64,000 nt of DNA, from the NCBI GenBank assembly GCA_963694535.1, contig CAVODE010000001.1, positions 29,388 through 93,387 on the forward strand, given 5' to 3'. The notes under the pieces were generated by a model that was given only the letters and a program-made list of their open reading frames with translations, was not told the DNA's origin and searched no databases. Below, piece by piece: positions 26,529 to 33,784 of the stretch; the stretch's first letter is position 1, and every line of letters begins with the position of its first letter. Both the position numbers and the translations under genes were made by a program. The DNA is from UBA2979 sp963694535. GTDB taxonomy: Bacteria; Chloroflexota; Dehalococcoidia; UBA2979.

Positions 26529-28163
26529 CTACCAAGTAATTGCGGCTCCGTCACCTCGTCCATCTGAGCCGCCCCATAAAACACCAGTCTCTCGATCTCG
26601 GATAATTATTTGCCCACGGCCAAATAATCCTAATCTTGACGCGCCGGTTGATCTTTCAACTTTATGCCCCCGCCTCGTAAGCTCACTCAGGGTATGGTCA
26701 GGGATTCCATCCTCTATCGATACAACACCCCACGGAGGATCTCGGTAAATTGAAAAGCGTGGTTCATCTAATGCGGCTTGTGGATTCATGTCAAAATCAA
26801 TCAAGTTCACCATTGTCTGTACGTGACCCTGTGGTTGATGGTAACCACCCATTACTCCGATGCTGGCAAAAAGTTCATCAGTATCAGCATGGGTAATAAG
26901 GGCTGGAATGATGGTGTGATAGGGGCGTTTAGACGGTTCTAGCCTGTTAGGGTGGGTCTCATCAAGGCTGAATCCGGATCCACGGTTCTGTAAGGTGAAC
27001 CCACACCCTTTGGGAATAATCCCAGTTCCGAATCCACTATAGTTACTATTGATAAATGAGCAGGCGTTTCCGTCTCCATCCACAACACTCAGGTATACGG
27101 TATCTGATGTTTTCTCTGGGCCTTCATTAGGCGCGATTGAATATGAAGAGTCCAACATAGATTTTAAGTCGGAAGCATGCTCAGCGGAGAGTAACGTATC
27201 CACCGGAACATCTACGAAAGATGGGTCAGCCACATGCTCCAATCCATCACGAAATGCCAATCGCACGGTATCTATAAGTAAATGCAGAAGATTGGGATCT
27301 CTTCGCTCCATTTTGCTAATCTCGAACTGTTCTAGAACATTTAGGGCGATTAGAGCCACTATTCCTTGGCCATTAGGTGGATGTTCCCATACTCGGTAAT
27401 CTCTGTATTGAGTTGATATAGGCTTATCAAAGGTTGATACGTGATTTGCTAAGTCGCTGGATGTAATATGTCCACCGAGGTCTTTTATGATTTCAACGAT
27501 CGCTTTGCCGGAAGCCCCTTGGTAAAAGGCCTCTGGTCCACCTTCAGCGAGTTCTCTAAATACTCGAGCCAAGTTCGGATTTTTCCAGATTTCGCCTGCT
27601 TTTGGAGCTGAATTATTAAGAAGTAACTCAGCGCTATTGGGGCTTGCTGATTTTAGAAGATCAATACTGTCGTTCCAAAATTTTGATATGACGGGAGTTA
27701 TCGGAATTCCTTCTTCAGCCAACCTAATTGCTGGGTCTAGTGCATCGGTGAGTTTCATCTGGCCAAATCGCTCCAATGTATCAAACCAACCCATTGCTGC
27801 ACCAGGGACGGTGACCGCGTGTACCGAGGTGGAAAAATCATGGTCCTGGAATGAATTAATGCCTAGGTCTCTCATGGATTTGATTGATTGATTTGCACCG
27901 CTACGGCCGCTGCCATTGAGAGCATAAACTTCTCGTTGTTTTGCATCGTAGTAGAGTGCAAAACAATCGCCACCAATGCCAGTCGACGTAGGTTCAACCA
28001 CGTTTAGAGCGGCTGCTGTGGAAATCGCCGCATCCGCTGCATTTCCACCTTTTTCGAGAATATCTAAGCCCGCTTTCGCGGCTAATGGATGACTTGTTGC
28101 CACCATTCCATGCAGCCCAAGCACAGGAGATCTTCGAGATTCAAATGTCCAATGTTCATCCAT
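26529..28163 (-). CDS. Gamma-glutamyltransferase family protein (Ntn hydrolase)
   Basis: 544-residue self-processing Ntn hydrolase. The nucleophile that becomes the N-terminus of the small subunit is Thr355 (KTSDTVYLSVVD), followed by the conserved FINSNYSGFGTGI oxyanion region and RPYHTIIPALI. The large-subunit substrate Arg is in NGSGRSGA (Arg87) and the GGIGGDC-like TGIGGDCFALYYD is present. There is no signal peptide, so it is probably cytoplasmic, unlike E. coli GGT. Related proteins include cephalosporin acylases and GGT-like hydrolases, so glutathione may not be the substrate. GGAG precedes the ATG. It leads a four-gene minus-strand operon. Confidence 0.9.
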   Translation of the reverse strand: MDEHWTFESRRSPVLGLHGMVATSHPLAAKAGLDILEKGGNAADAAISTAAALNVVEPTSTGIGGDCFALYYDAKQREVYALNGSGRSGANQSIKSMRDLGINSFQDHDFSTSVHAVTVPGAAMGWFDTLERFGQMKLTDALDPAIRLAEEGIPITPVISKFWNDSIDLLKSASPNSAELLLNNSAPKAGEIWKNPNLARVFRELAEGGPEAFYQGASGKAIVEIIKDLGGHITSSDLANHVSTFDKPISTQYRDYRVWEHPPNGQGIVALIALNVLEQFEISKMERRDPNLLHLLIDTVRLAFRDGLEHVADPSFVDVPVDTLLSAEHASDLKSMLDSSYSIAPNEGPEKTSDTVYLSVVDGDGNACSFINSNYSGFGTGIIPKGCGFTLQNRGSGFSLDETHPNRLEPSKRPYHTIIPALITHADTDELFASIGVMGGYHQPQGHVQTMVNLIDFDMNPQAALDEPRFSIYRDPPWGVVSIEDGIPDHTLSELTRRGHKVERSTGASRLGLFGRGQIIIRDRETGVLWGGSDGRGDGAAITW

Positions 28164-28208
28164 TAATTTTCTCCATTAGGCTGATATCCTTTTGTAGAGG
28201 ATAGGTTA

Positions 28209-28442
28209 ATGCAAAAAACTGATGAACCGTGCTGGTTGAATATCGACCCAGGTGGTTCAGTGCTTCACCTTGAATCATGTCCGTTTGTTCAGGAGTATAC
28301 AGGTGCAGAGAAGACAGCTGGAGCTTGGGTGTACTTTGCAAACCAGGAGGCAGCTGGTGCCGTTTATCCGGCATTAGATATCTGCGCAAATTGTTTTCTC
28401 CCTGAAAGATGCTCTTCTTATGATTCTGAATTAATCGCATGA
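28209..28442 (+). CDS. Small Cys-rich protein, possible Ada-like zinc-binding fold
   Basis: 77-residue protein not assignable to a named family. It has a H-x3-C (LHLESC) followed by a hydrophobic stretch WVYFANQEAAGAVYP and then CANC. This layout resembles small Ada-type metal-binding domains, where a His/Cys and a later CxxC hold zinc; that is my inference. It starts 45 nt from the divergent ggt start and ends 25 nt inside the convergent selenoprotein gene. It is read as real because of the ordered cysteines, but the overlap with a real gene lowers confidence. Confidence 0.5.
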   Translation: MQKTDEPCWLNIDPGGSVLHLESCPFVQEYTGAEKTAGAWVYFANQEAAGAVYPALDICANCFLPERCSSYDSELIA

Positions 28443-28957
28443 TCAATTAATTGCCGTAACTGTTTTTCACTGATTGTACCGGCATGCCTATCAAGGACCG
28501 TAGCTCCATCAGATGACACTGTCGATATTCTTGGGAATCCAAGAATTCCAAGTCGTTTGGCGAGCGTATTGTCTTCCTTATTCGCAATATCAAGTATGAC
28601 GAAATTCATTAAGGTTTGTGTTTCAAATCGTAAACCGTTCACGACGGCCCGTACGCTTTTGCAGCTGGGTCAGCCAACAGCAGAATTAAATACCAGTGTG
28701 GGTAGACCATTTTGTGGGATGTACGCTCCCGTTCGGTCGATTTCCGTGTCAGACATGGTGAAAGTTTTTGTAACTAGCACTGCTTCGGTTGTTGTAGTTA
28801 CAACACCTTGTGTAGTCCCAACTTTCGGTGTTAGCGATTCGGAATTCTTCGTTGATTTTTCTATCGAACCTTCTTCGGTTTGACAGGATAGTGACAGGAT
28901 TATCAATGTAAAAAGGACTACGGCAGATCGAGCGAAATGTATTTTTCTCTGATTCAC
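28418..28957 (-). CDS. Thioredoxin-fold lipoprotein, predicted selenoprotein (Sec96, UPSC motif)
   Basis: 179-residue predicted exported thioredoxin-like protein whose reading frame is interrupted by one TGA at 28672-28670. A GTG start at 28957 (GAGG 8 nt upstream) gives a hydrophobic signal (about 11-24) with a lipobox-like Cys25 and a Thr-rich linker. The fold then begins: strand PTLVFNSAVG, in-frame TGA, P-S-C99-K, helix SVRAVVNGL, strand MNFVILDIA, and the cis-proline loop GILGFP142RI. The TGA falls exactly at the first Cys of CxxC, so selenocysteine (U-P-S-C) is the natural reading. A hairpin follows at 28635-28647. A standard gene caller would split this into two false genes (28670-28957 and 28418-28642). 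Redox role on the outer face of the membrane is inferred. Confidence 0.85.
28635..28647 (-). promoter_or_regulatory. Candidate bacterial SECIS hairpin in the thioredoxin-like gene
   Basis: Read on the minus strand, CCGT and ACGG pair around the loop CGTGA, with possible G-U extension by GGG/TTT and a further CGT/ACG pair. The loop begins 27 nt after the TGA and has G in its second position. Known bacterial SECIS elements lie just downstream of UGA with a G in the first two loop positions, so this fits, although the core stem is only 4 bp. Confidence 0.5.
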
Positions 28958-28993
28958 TTTTTACCTCTCATGCTTGAAATTTTACTAATGGGT

Positions 28994-30304
28994 TTACCCA
29001 CAAATCCCTCGGACTGTTGCATGCATTATTTGCATTCCTAAATGTAAATTATCAATTGACAAGCGCTCATCATGTCCGTGAACTCGTCCTGCCTCACTGG
29101 GACCACTCAGGAATGGACTGAATCCATATGCAGTCATTCCCTTGCGCCTAAACACTCGCGAATCAGTGAACCCAGTTGAGACACCAGGCAGGATTAAGGC
29201 ATCTTCAACTAAGTTACGAGCCTCTCGTGCCATCACATCCCAAAGTTCTGTATTCGCCGGAGAAGCTGGAGTTGATGATTGAAATACCCGTTCAATTTTG
29301 ATGCGATCATCGTTAATTACGTCGACCATGTCACCGACGAATTTATCAGGGTCATATCCTGGTACGAGTCGGCAATCAAGAGTGGCTTCAGCATCTGAGG
29401 GGATAACATTGTGTTTGACTCCCGAGCGGAGAGTTGTCAATGCGATAGAATTTTTTTGCATCGAGTCTATTCTTGGGTTATCTGCTGCCAAAGCCTTGAG
29501 AACTTCATCAGTAGGTTTGTCTTTCAAAATGCCTGCTTCATAAATAGCTTCGAAGTAATTTCTAACTTCGGGAGTTATATCAAATGGTCGCTCCCAATCT
29601 AGAATTTTGTTTACCGCACGAATCAAGTGGTCTGCTGCATTGTCGCTATGCGGTACAGATCCATGGCCTGGAGTGCCCTCAACTGTCAATTTTAACCAGA
29701 GAGGGCCCTTCTCTGAGACACCTATATTGAAAGCATCACGCTCGATGCCTAGTACTTCTGTACTGCCGCTCCCACCTTCATTTATTACATATTCACAATC
29801 AAGAAGCTCAGGGTGTTCGCGGTCAAGAAACTCGACGCCATAGGCTGAGCCTGCTTCCTCATCGGCAACTGCCATGAAAACCAAGTCACGCTTGAGCGGT
29901 AAATTAAGTCGCTTATGTAAAAGAAATGTAACGAGTTCGACGATGCCAGTGCCTTTCATATCTTGAGCACCACGGCCCCAGATATAGCCATCATGGACTT
30001 CACCACCGAGTGGGTCGACTGTCCAGTTTTCTATTTCAAAAGGAACGACGTCAGTGTGGTTAAGTAGAATTAGAGATTTCCCTCGGCTTCCATCTCCTTT
30101 GAGTGTGGCTACTAGCGTGGATCGATTGTCACCGGGATCGTAAAGCTGGTAAGGAATTCCTTCAGCGTCAAGAATTTTTCCTATGAAATCGCAGGCAATG
30201 GTTTCGTTACCTGGAGGATTCACCGTATTGACGCGTATATATGACGAAAGCCATTCAGTTGCTTGTTCGGTCCACTCGTTCCAGTTTATCTCGGTGTCTG
30301 TCAT
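28994..30304 (-). CDS. M20-family metallopeptidase / amidohydrolase
   Basis: 436-residue zinc hydrolase of the ArgE/DapE/ACY1 type. Metal and catalytic motifs are in order: LLNHTDVVP (His and catalytic Asp), GRGAQDMKG (bridging Asp), AVADEEAGS (catalytic Glu pair), a dimerisation domain with GTPGHGSVPH, and a C-terminal VHGHDERLS with the last His. Substrates are N-acyl amino acids, carnosine-like peptides or dipeptides; which one is not readable. GAGG lies 8 nt before the ATG. It is 36 nt upstream of the selenoprotein gene on the same strand, so the two may be co-transcribed. Confidence 0.9.
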   Translation of the reverse strand: MTDTEINWNEWTEQATEWLSSYIRVNTVNPPGNETIACDFIGKILDAEGIPYQLYDPGDNRSTLVATLKGDGSRGKSLILLNHTDVVPFEIENWTVDPLGGEVHDGYIWGRGAQDMKGTGIVELVTFLLHKRLNLPLKRDLVFMAVADEEAGSAYGVEFLDREHPELLDCEYVINEGGSGSTEVLGIERDAFNIGVSEKGPLWLKLTVEGTPGHGSVPHSDNAADHLIRAVNKILDWERPFDITPEVRNYFEAIYEAGILKDKPTDEVLKALAADNPRIDSMQKNSIALTTLRSGVKHNVIPSDAEATLDCRLVPGYDPDKFVGDMVDVINDDRIKIERVFQSSTPASPANTELWDVMAREARNLVEDALILPGVSTGFTDSRVFRRKGMTAYGFSPFLSGPSEAGRVHGHDERLSIDNLHLGMQIMHATVRGICG

Positions 30305-30395
30305 TTCATGGCCTCACTTATCCTGTTCTGACTACAATTTAACGTTCAGTTTTTTTGATTTTCGCTCTCTATAGTAGTATCACGCGCTAGTAGTG

Positions 30396-30971
30396 TTATG
30401 TCTTTTTGAAGGGAGGGGATGCATTTTCAGGCACCGATATCTCAAATGTATTTAGCACGATAGAAATTGCTGAGTAATAGCCGATCAAGGTTGCAATCTC
30501 CATTATTCCGGCTTCACCTAAAGCTTCAGTGAGCGCCTTATAGGTATCCTCTTGAATACGTTTAGTTTCGATCATTTGTATGCAAAACTCATAAACTAAT
30601 GCCTCAGAGCCACCAAGATCTGGTTTTTCACCCAGCTGAATTGCAGTGACTACTTCCTGTTTAATGCCGGCTTCGAGGGCCATTCTGGCGTGCGCCCAGA
30701 ACTCATATTGAGCCTGCCAGTGTGCTCCAATGGTGATAATTGCAAGCTCGAGCAGCGGGCGAGGAATGCTGGTGCCGTAACGCAGACGTGCTCCTAGTTC
30801 TTGCAGTGCTATACCAATATTGGGCGAGTACAACATTGAGTTAAAGGGGCCGCCGAGTGACCCATCTGATTGGATCATATTTGCGCCTCTTGGTCCAGTA
30901 GTGAGCGCCTCATAAGTTTGTTTTTGATCTGCGGTTAGAAGTTCTGGTGTGAGTCGTGTTAGACGTGACAT
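30396..30971 (-). CDS. Carboxymuconolactone decarboxylase (AhpD-like) family protein
   Basis: 191-residue all-helical CMD-fold protein. It begins MSRLTRLTPELLTADQKQTYEAL and contains the family core LLELAIITIGAHWQAQYEFWAHARMALEAG. AhpD proteins have a redox CxxC in this helix; here no cysteine pair is present, so peroxidase-linked AhpD activity is unlikely. The ATG at 30971 is chosen from family N-termini; a frame extension to 31082 is possible but has no support. It is divergent from the EamA exporter gene across about 116 nt. Function unknown. Confidence 0.8.
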   Translation of the reverse strand: MSRLTRLTPELLTADQKQTYEALTTGPRGANMIQSDGSLGGPFNSMLYSPNIGIALQELGARLRYGTSIPRPLLELAIITIGAHWQAQYEFWAHARMALEAGIKQEVVTAIQLGEKPDLGGSEALVYEFCIQMIETKRIQEDTYKALTEALGEAGIMEIATLIGYYSAISIVLNTFEISVPENASPPFKKT

Positions 30972-31087
30972 ATAGGTTAAAGCCTTTCTTTGGACGCAAT
31001 GGGTGTGAAACACCCTCACAGTAGGATATCGGTAACCCACGAAGTTTTGTTGTATTGACCTGGATATGTTTATTATGCTCACTATCT

Positions 31088-31960
31088 ATGAATAGATATC
31101 AGATGTTGATTCTCGCGATCGGAATTTTCGCCTGTAGTTGGGCTGGCCCATTAATTAGGCTGGCAGATGAGGCTTCTTTTCTTTATATTGCCACTGCACG
31201 CCTTGTAATTGCCGCGCCAATAATGATCGTAGTTTCACTTCTAGGGCCTAAAGATTCGTATAGGACTCTGAAAATCGGTGTGATTTGTTTAATGGTTTTA
31301 TCTGGAATTGCTTTAGCAGCTCACTTTGCGTTTTGGGTTTCAAGCATTTCTAAAACTTCGATTTTAGCCTCAGTCGCATTGGTTGCAATGAGTCCACTAT
31401 TTGCCGCTTTAGGTGGCTGGATGTTTCTCGGCGAGCGACCGAACGCGAGAGTATTGAGTGGTATCCTAGTGAGCTTTTGCGGAGCATCTGCCCTGCTCAT
31501 CTCCGATTTTAAAGATGTCGGTAGCTTGTCAGGGGACATCTATGCGTTCATCGGTGCCATACTTGCTTCGATTTATCTATTGATTGGGCGTTATGTCAGG
31601 CAGCGTGTAGAGATGTCAGTTTATGCAGCAGTCGTCTATTCGGTTGGAGCTATTGTTCTACTCATTACCTTCTTGAGTCGAGAAACTTTAACCTTTAATT
31701 ATGAAGTAAATACGTATATCTTTGTTCTTTTACTCGCTCTTGTCCCACAGTTAATCGGCCATAACGCGATAAATTATTCCTTGGGATTTGCGCCGGCTGC
31801 CATTGTTGCATTGGCGATACTTGGTGAACCTGTAGGATCATCTTTGATAGCAGCGCTGTTTCTTGATGAAATTCCTTCAATTTTTGAGATTGTTGTCGGG
31901 GGAGTAATTCTATCGGGTGTTTATATTGGTGTCCGAGGCGGTGCGATATCATCGAGCTAG
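31088..31960 (+). CDS. EamA/DMT-family membrane transporter
   Basis: 290-residue drug/metabolite-type transporter with about ten transmembrane helices made of two EamA repeats. Signature stretches are IFACSWAGPLIRLA in helix 1, VALVAMSPLFAALGGWMFLGERP at the end of repeat 1, and an equivalent LGEPVGSSLIAALFLDEIPS in repeat 2. Such carriers export amino acids, nucleosides or other metabolites; direction and cargo are unknown. ATG 31088 is preferred to the upstream TTG at 31055 because it starts right at the first helix. The 3' end overlaps the convergent CoA transferase gene by 4 nt. Confidence 0.88.
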   Translation: MNRYQMLILAIGIFACSWAGPLIRLADEASFLYIATARLVIAAPIMIVVSLLGPKDSYRTLKIGVICLMVLSGIALAAHFAFWVSSISKTSILASVALVAMSPLFAALGGWMFLGERPNARVLSGILVSFCGASALLISDFKDVGSLSGDIYAFIGAILASIYLLIGRYVRQRVEMSVYAAVVYSVGAIVLLITFLSRETLTFNYEVNTYIFVLLLALVPQLIGHNAINYSLGFAPAAIVALAILGEPVGSSLIAALFLDEIPSIFEIVVGGVILSGVYIGVRGGAISSS

Positions 31961-33195
31961 CCAAGCTCGACTTCAGGCCTTTCTTCCCAGACAACCTGAT
32001 TACTAATTAAATCTGCAAGCTGACCTTCATTCATTCCCAGCAGTTCAGATAAAACTTCGCGACTGTGCTCTCCCATATCAGGCGCCGTTCCTTTGATTCC
32101 ACCAGGTGTCCGCGACATCTTTATTGGCGTATTTGCTAGAGGCGTGGGTCCAAAAGTTTTGTGTTCTATTTCAGGGAGCATCTCGCGGGCCGCGACCTGA
32201 GGCATAGCGGACGTTTCTGCGATGTTATTGAGTGGTCCGCAAGGGATTCCGTACTTTTGTAAAGCGTTAACCCAGTCGGATGTATTTCTCTGTGCAAAAG
32301 CTAGATTCAGTAGTGGCTCGAGTTCACTGTGGTTCCGACTCCGAGCAGCAGCAGTTTCAAAACGTGGATCATCGATAAGTTCCGGGATATCAAGTTCGAC
32401 ACAGAGAAGTGCCCATTGATTTGAGATGCCCCAAGAGAGGGCAATGACAATGTAGCCATCTTTTGTGGGGAATGCTTGGAAAGGCACAGCAGTAGGATGT
32501 CGAGTACCAATGCGTCCAGGGATTTCCTTCGTTATGTGATATCGCATAAATTCATTTGTTTGCACCGCAATTTGACAGTCAAGCATTGAAATATCTATTA
32601 GTTGGCCTTCACCAGACTTATGACGCTCGTGTATTGCAGCTAAAACTCCAACTGCGCAATATAGCCCAGCCGCTACGTCCCCGACAGAAAATCCAACTCG
32701 CGCTGGCTCTGAATCCTCATATCCCGTAATGGACATAACTCCGCCAGCCCCCTGCACAATTACGTCGAGGGCCGGCTTATCCGAAAGTGGGCCTGTCTGA
32801 CCGTATCCGGATATGGCAGCGTATATGAGTCCTGGATTTAGGTCTTTGAGGTCGGCATACCCGAGACCAAGGCGGCTCATTGCACCAGGTGTAAAGTTTT
32901 CCACCACGACGTCAACTTCTTTCACAAGATCCTGGAAAATACTTTTTCCTGATTCAGTAGTGAGATCAACCGCGATCGATCTCTTGCCTCGATTTATAGA
33001 AAAGAAGTAGCCGGATTCTCCATCGATCATCGGCATAGTGGTACGAGCGACATCTCCGTAGGGAGGCCTCTCCAATTTGATAACATCTGCTCCGAGGTCA
33101 CCCAGAGTCTGAGTACACATCGGCCCGGATAAAATCCAGGTGAGGTCAAGGATACGAATTCCTTTCAGCGGACCAGAAGTTGGTAATGCGGGCAA
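31957..33195 (-). CDS. CaiB/BaiF-family (class III) CoA transferase
   Basis: 412-residue CoA transferase that moves CoA between carboxylic acids through an aspartyl-CoA intermediate. Family landmarks are ILDLTWILSGPMCTQTLGDL, the CoA-binding SINRGKRSIAVDL, and catalytic Asp173 in VGDVAAGLYC (D-x3-G, aligned by eye to Asp169 of E. coli CaiB). The start is a TTG, with AAAGG 8 nt upstream. It lies 22 nt after the UGSC gene on the same strand, giving the order thioredoxin-fusion, UGSC, CoA transferase. This suggests a pathway in which an acid is activated as a CoA ester; substrate unknown. Confidence 0.92.
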   Translation of the reverse strand: MPALPTSGPLKGIRILDLTWILSGPMCTQTLGDLGADVIKLERPPYGDVARTTMPMIDGESGYFFSINRGKRSIAVDLTTESGKSIFQDLVKEVDVVVENFTPGAMSRLGLGYADLKDLNPGLIYAAISGYGQTGPLSDKPALDVIVQGAGGVMSITGYEDSEPARVGFSVGDVAAGLYCAVGVLAAIHERHKSGEGQLIDISMLDCQIAVQTNEFMRYHITKEIPGRIGTRHPTAVPFQAFPTKDGYIVIALSWGISNQWALLCVELDIPELIDDPRFETAAARSRNHSELEPLLNLAFAQRNTSDWVNALQKYGIPCGPLNNIAETSAMPQVAAREMLPEIEHKTFGPTPLANTPIKMSRTPGGIKGTAPDMGEHSREVLSELLGMNEGQLADLISNQVVWEERPEVELG

Positions 33196-33217
33196 TGAGA
33201 AGGCCTTTCTGACTTGG

Positions 33218-33784
33218 TTAGTCGATTAGCGCTGTTAGCAATTGTTCGATAACAGAGTTAGCTCTTTGATGCATTTCTTCATCTGTTTGGTCTTGCATTG
33301 GGTGAGGTACAAAGACCCTGTTGACGTCAGGCATGCCCAATGAGGTCGATTGAGCTACCGCAGCATCGACAAAACCATCTGTGGCCACAAATACTGCGGG
33401 GATTCCATTATTTTCAAACCAAACTGTGTCGTGCACACTGCACGTTGTACAAGATCCTCAGTCAGCGACTGCCTCGATCACAAAGTTACACTCATTCAGT
33501 ATTTGTCTTCTGAGTTCGTAAGGCGCAGGTTTAGCAAAAGTAGGCTTCATGTATCTTTGTATTTTTACATTTGGCATTTGATTACTAATCAGTATTTCGA
33601 CCCGGTCTAAGAACTTATTTCCGCGAGGCTTAGAGATATCAAGGAGACCAACGGTTCCAGTGATATGCTCAGGTCTTTTAGTTCTAGTTCGCTTGATTGG
33701 TTCTCTTTCGTCGGTCGGATCCAGAATTGTCGTGGGTAAATCTTGTGGTGACATTCTACAAACCTTCTTTCTGACTTCAGTCAT
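33218..33784 (-). CDS. UGSC-family selenoprotein (Sec109)
   Basis: 188-residue protein interrupted by one in-frame TGA at 33460-33458. Translated through, the centre reads EAVAD-U109-G-S-C112-T-T-C115-S-V-H. This is the UGSC motif of a known (seleno)protein family that has CGSC in non-Sec relatives. The C-terminal half (TVWFENNGIPAVFVATDGF) continues in the same frame and is clearly coding, so this is not a decayed gene. The ATG at 33784 is used because it overlaps the upstream stop (ATGACTGA); upstream in-frame starts lie inside the previous gene. A perfect 6-bp hairpin follows the TGA. Biochemical function is not established. Standard callers would split it at 33458. Confidence 0.9.
33430..33444 (-). 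promoter_or_regulatory. Candidate bacterial SECIS hairpin in the UGSC gene
   Basis: On the minus strand CGTGCA and TGCACG form a perfect 6-bp stem around a GTG loop. The stem begins 13 nt after the Sec TGA and the loop begins 20 nt after it, with G in the first loop position. Spacing and loop G agree with what is known of bacterial SECIS elements bound by SelB. A weaker outer TGT/ACA pairing is possible. Confidence 0.6.

Noticed and set aside
28156..28446. Minus-strand ORF of 96 codons
   Set aside because: It overlaps the small plus-strand Cys-rich gene and the ggt start, and has no recognisable features.
28557..28883. Plus-strand ORF of 108 codons
   Set aside because: It is antisense to the thioredoxin-like selenoprotein, whose motifs are clear; the plus-strand translation has no family features.
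28418..28957. Pseudogene or sequencing error as an explanation for the in-frame TGA
   Set aside because: Only one stop is present, it lies exactly at the redox Cys position, the frame and motifs continue on both sides, and a second Sec-type gene is nearby. The alternative still needs read data to be excluded.
33777..33779. TGA at the end of the thioredoxin-fusion gene as another Sec codon
   Set aside because: The frame after it ends within a few codons and the next gene's ATG overlaps it, so it is a normal stop. It also shows TGA is a stop in this genome.
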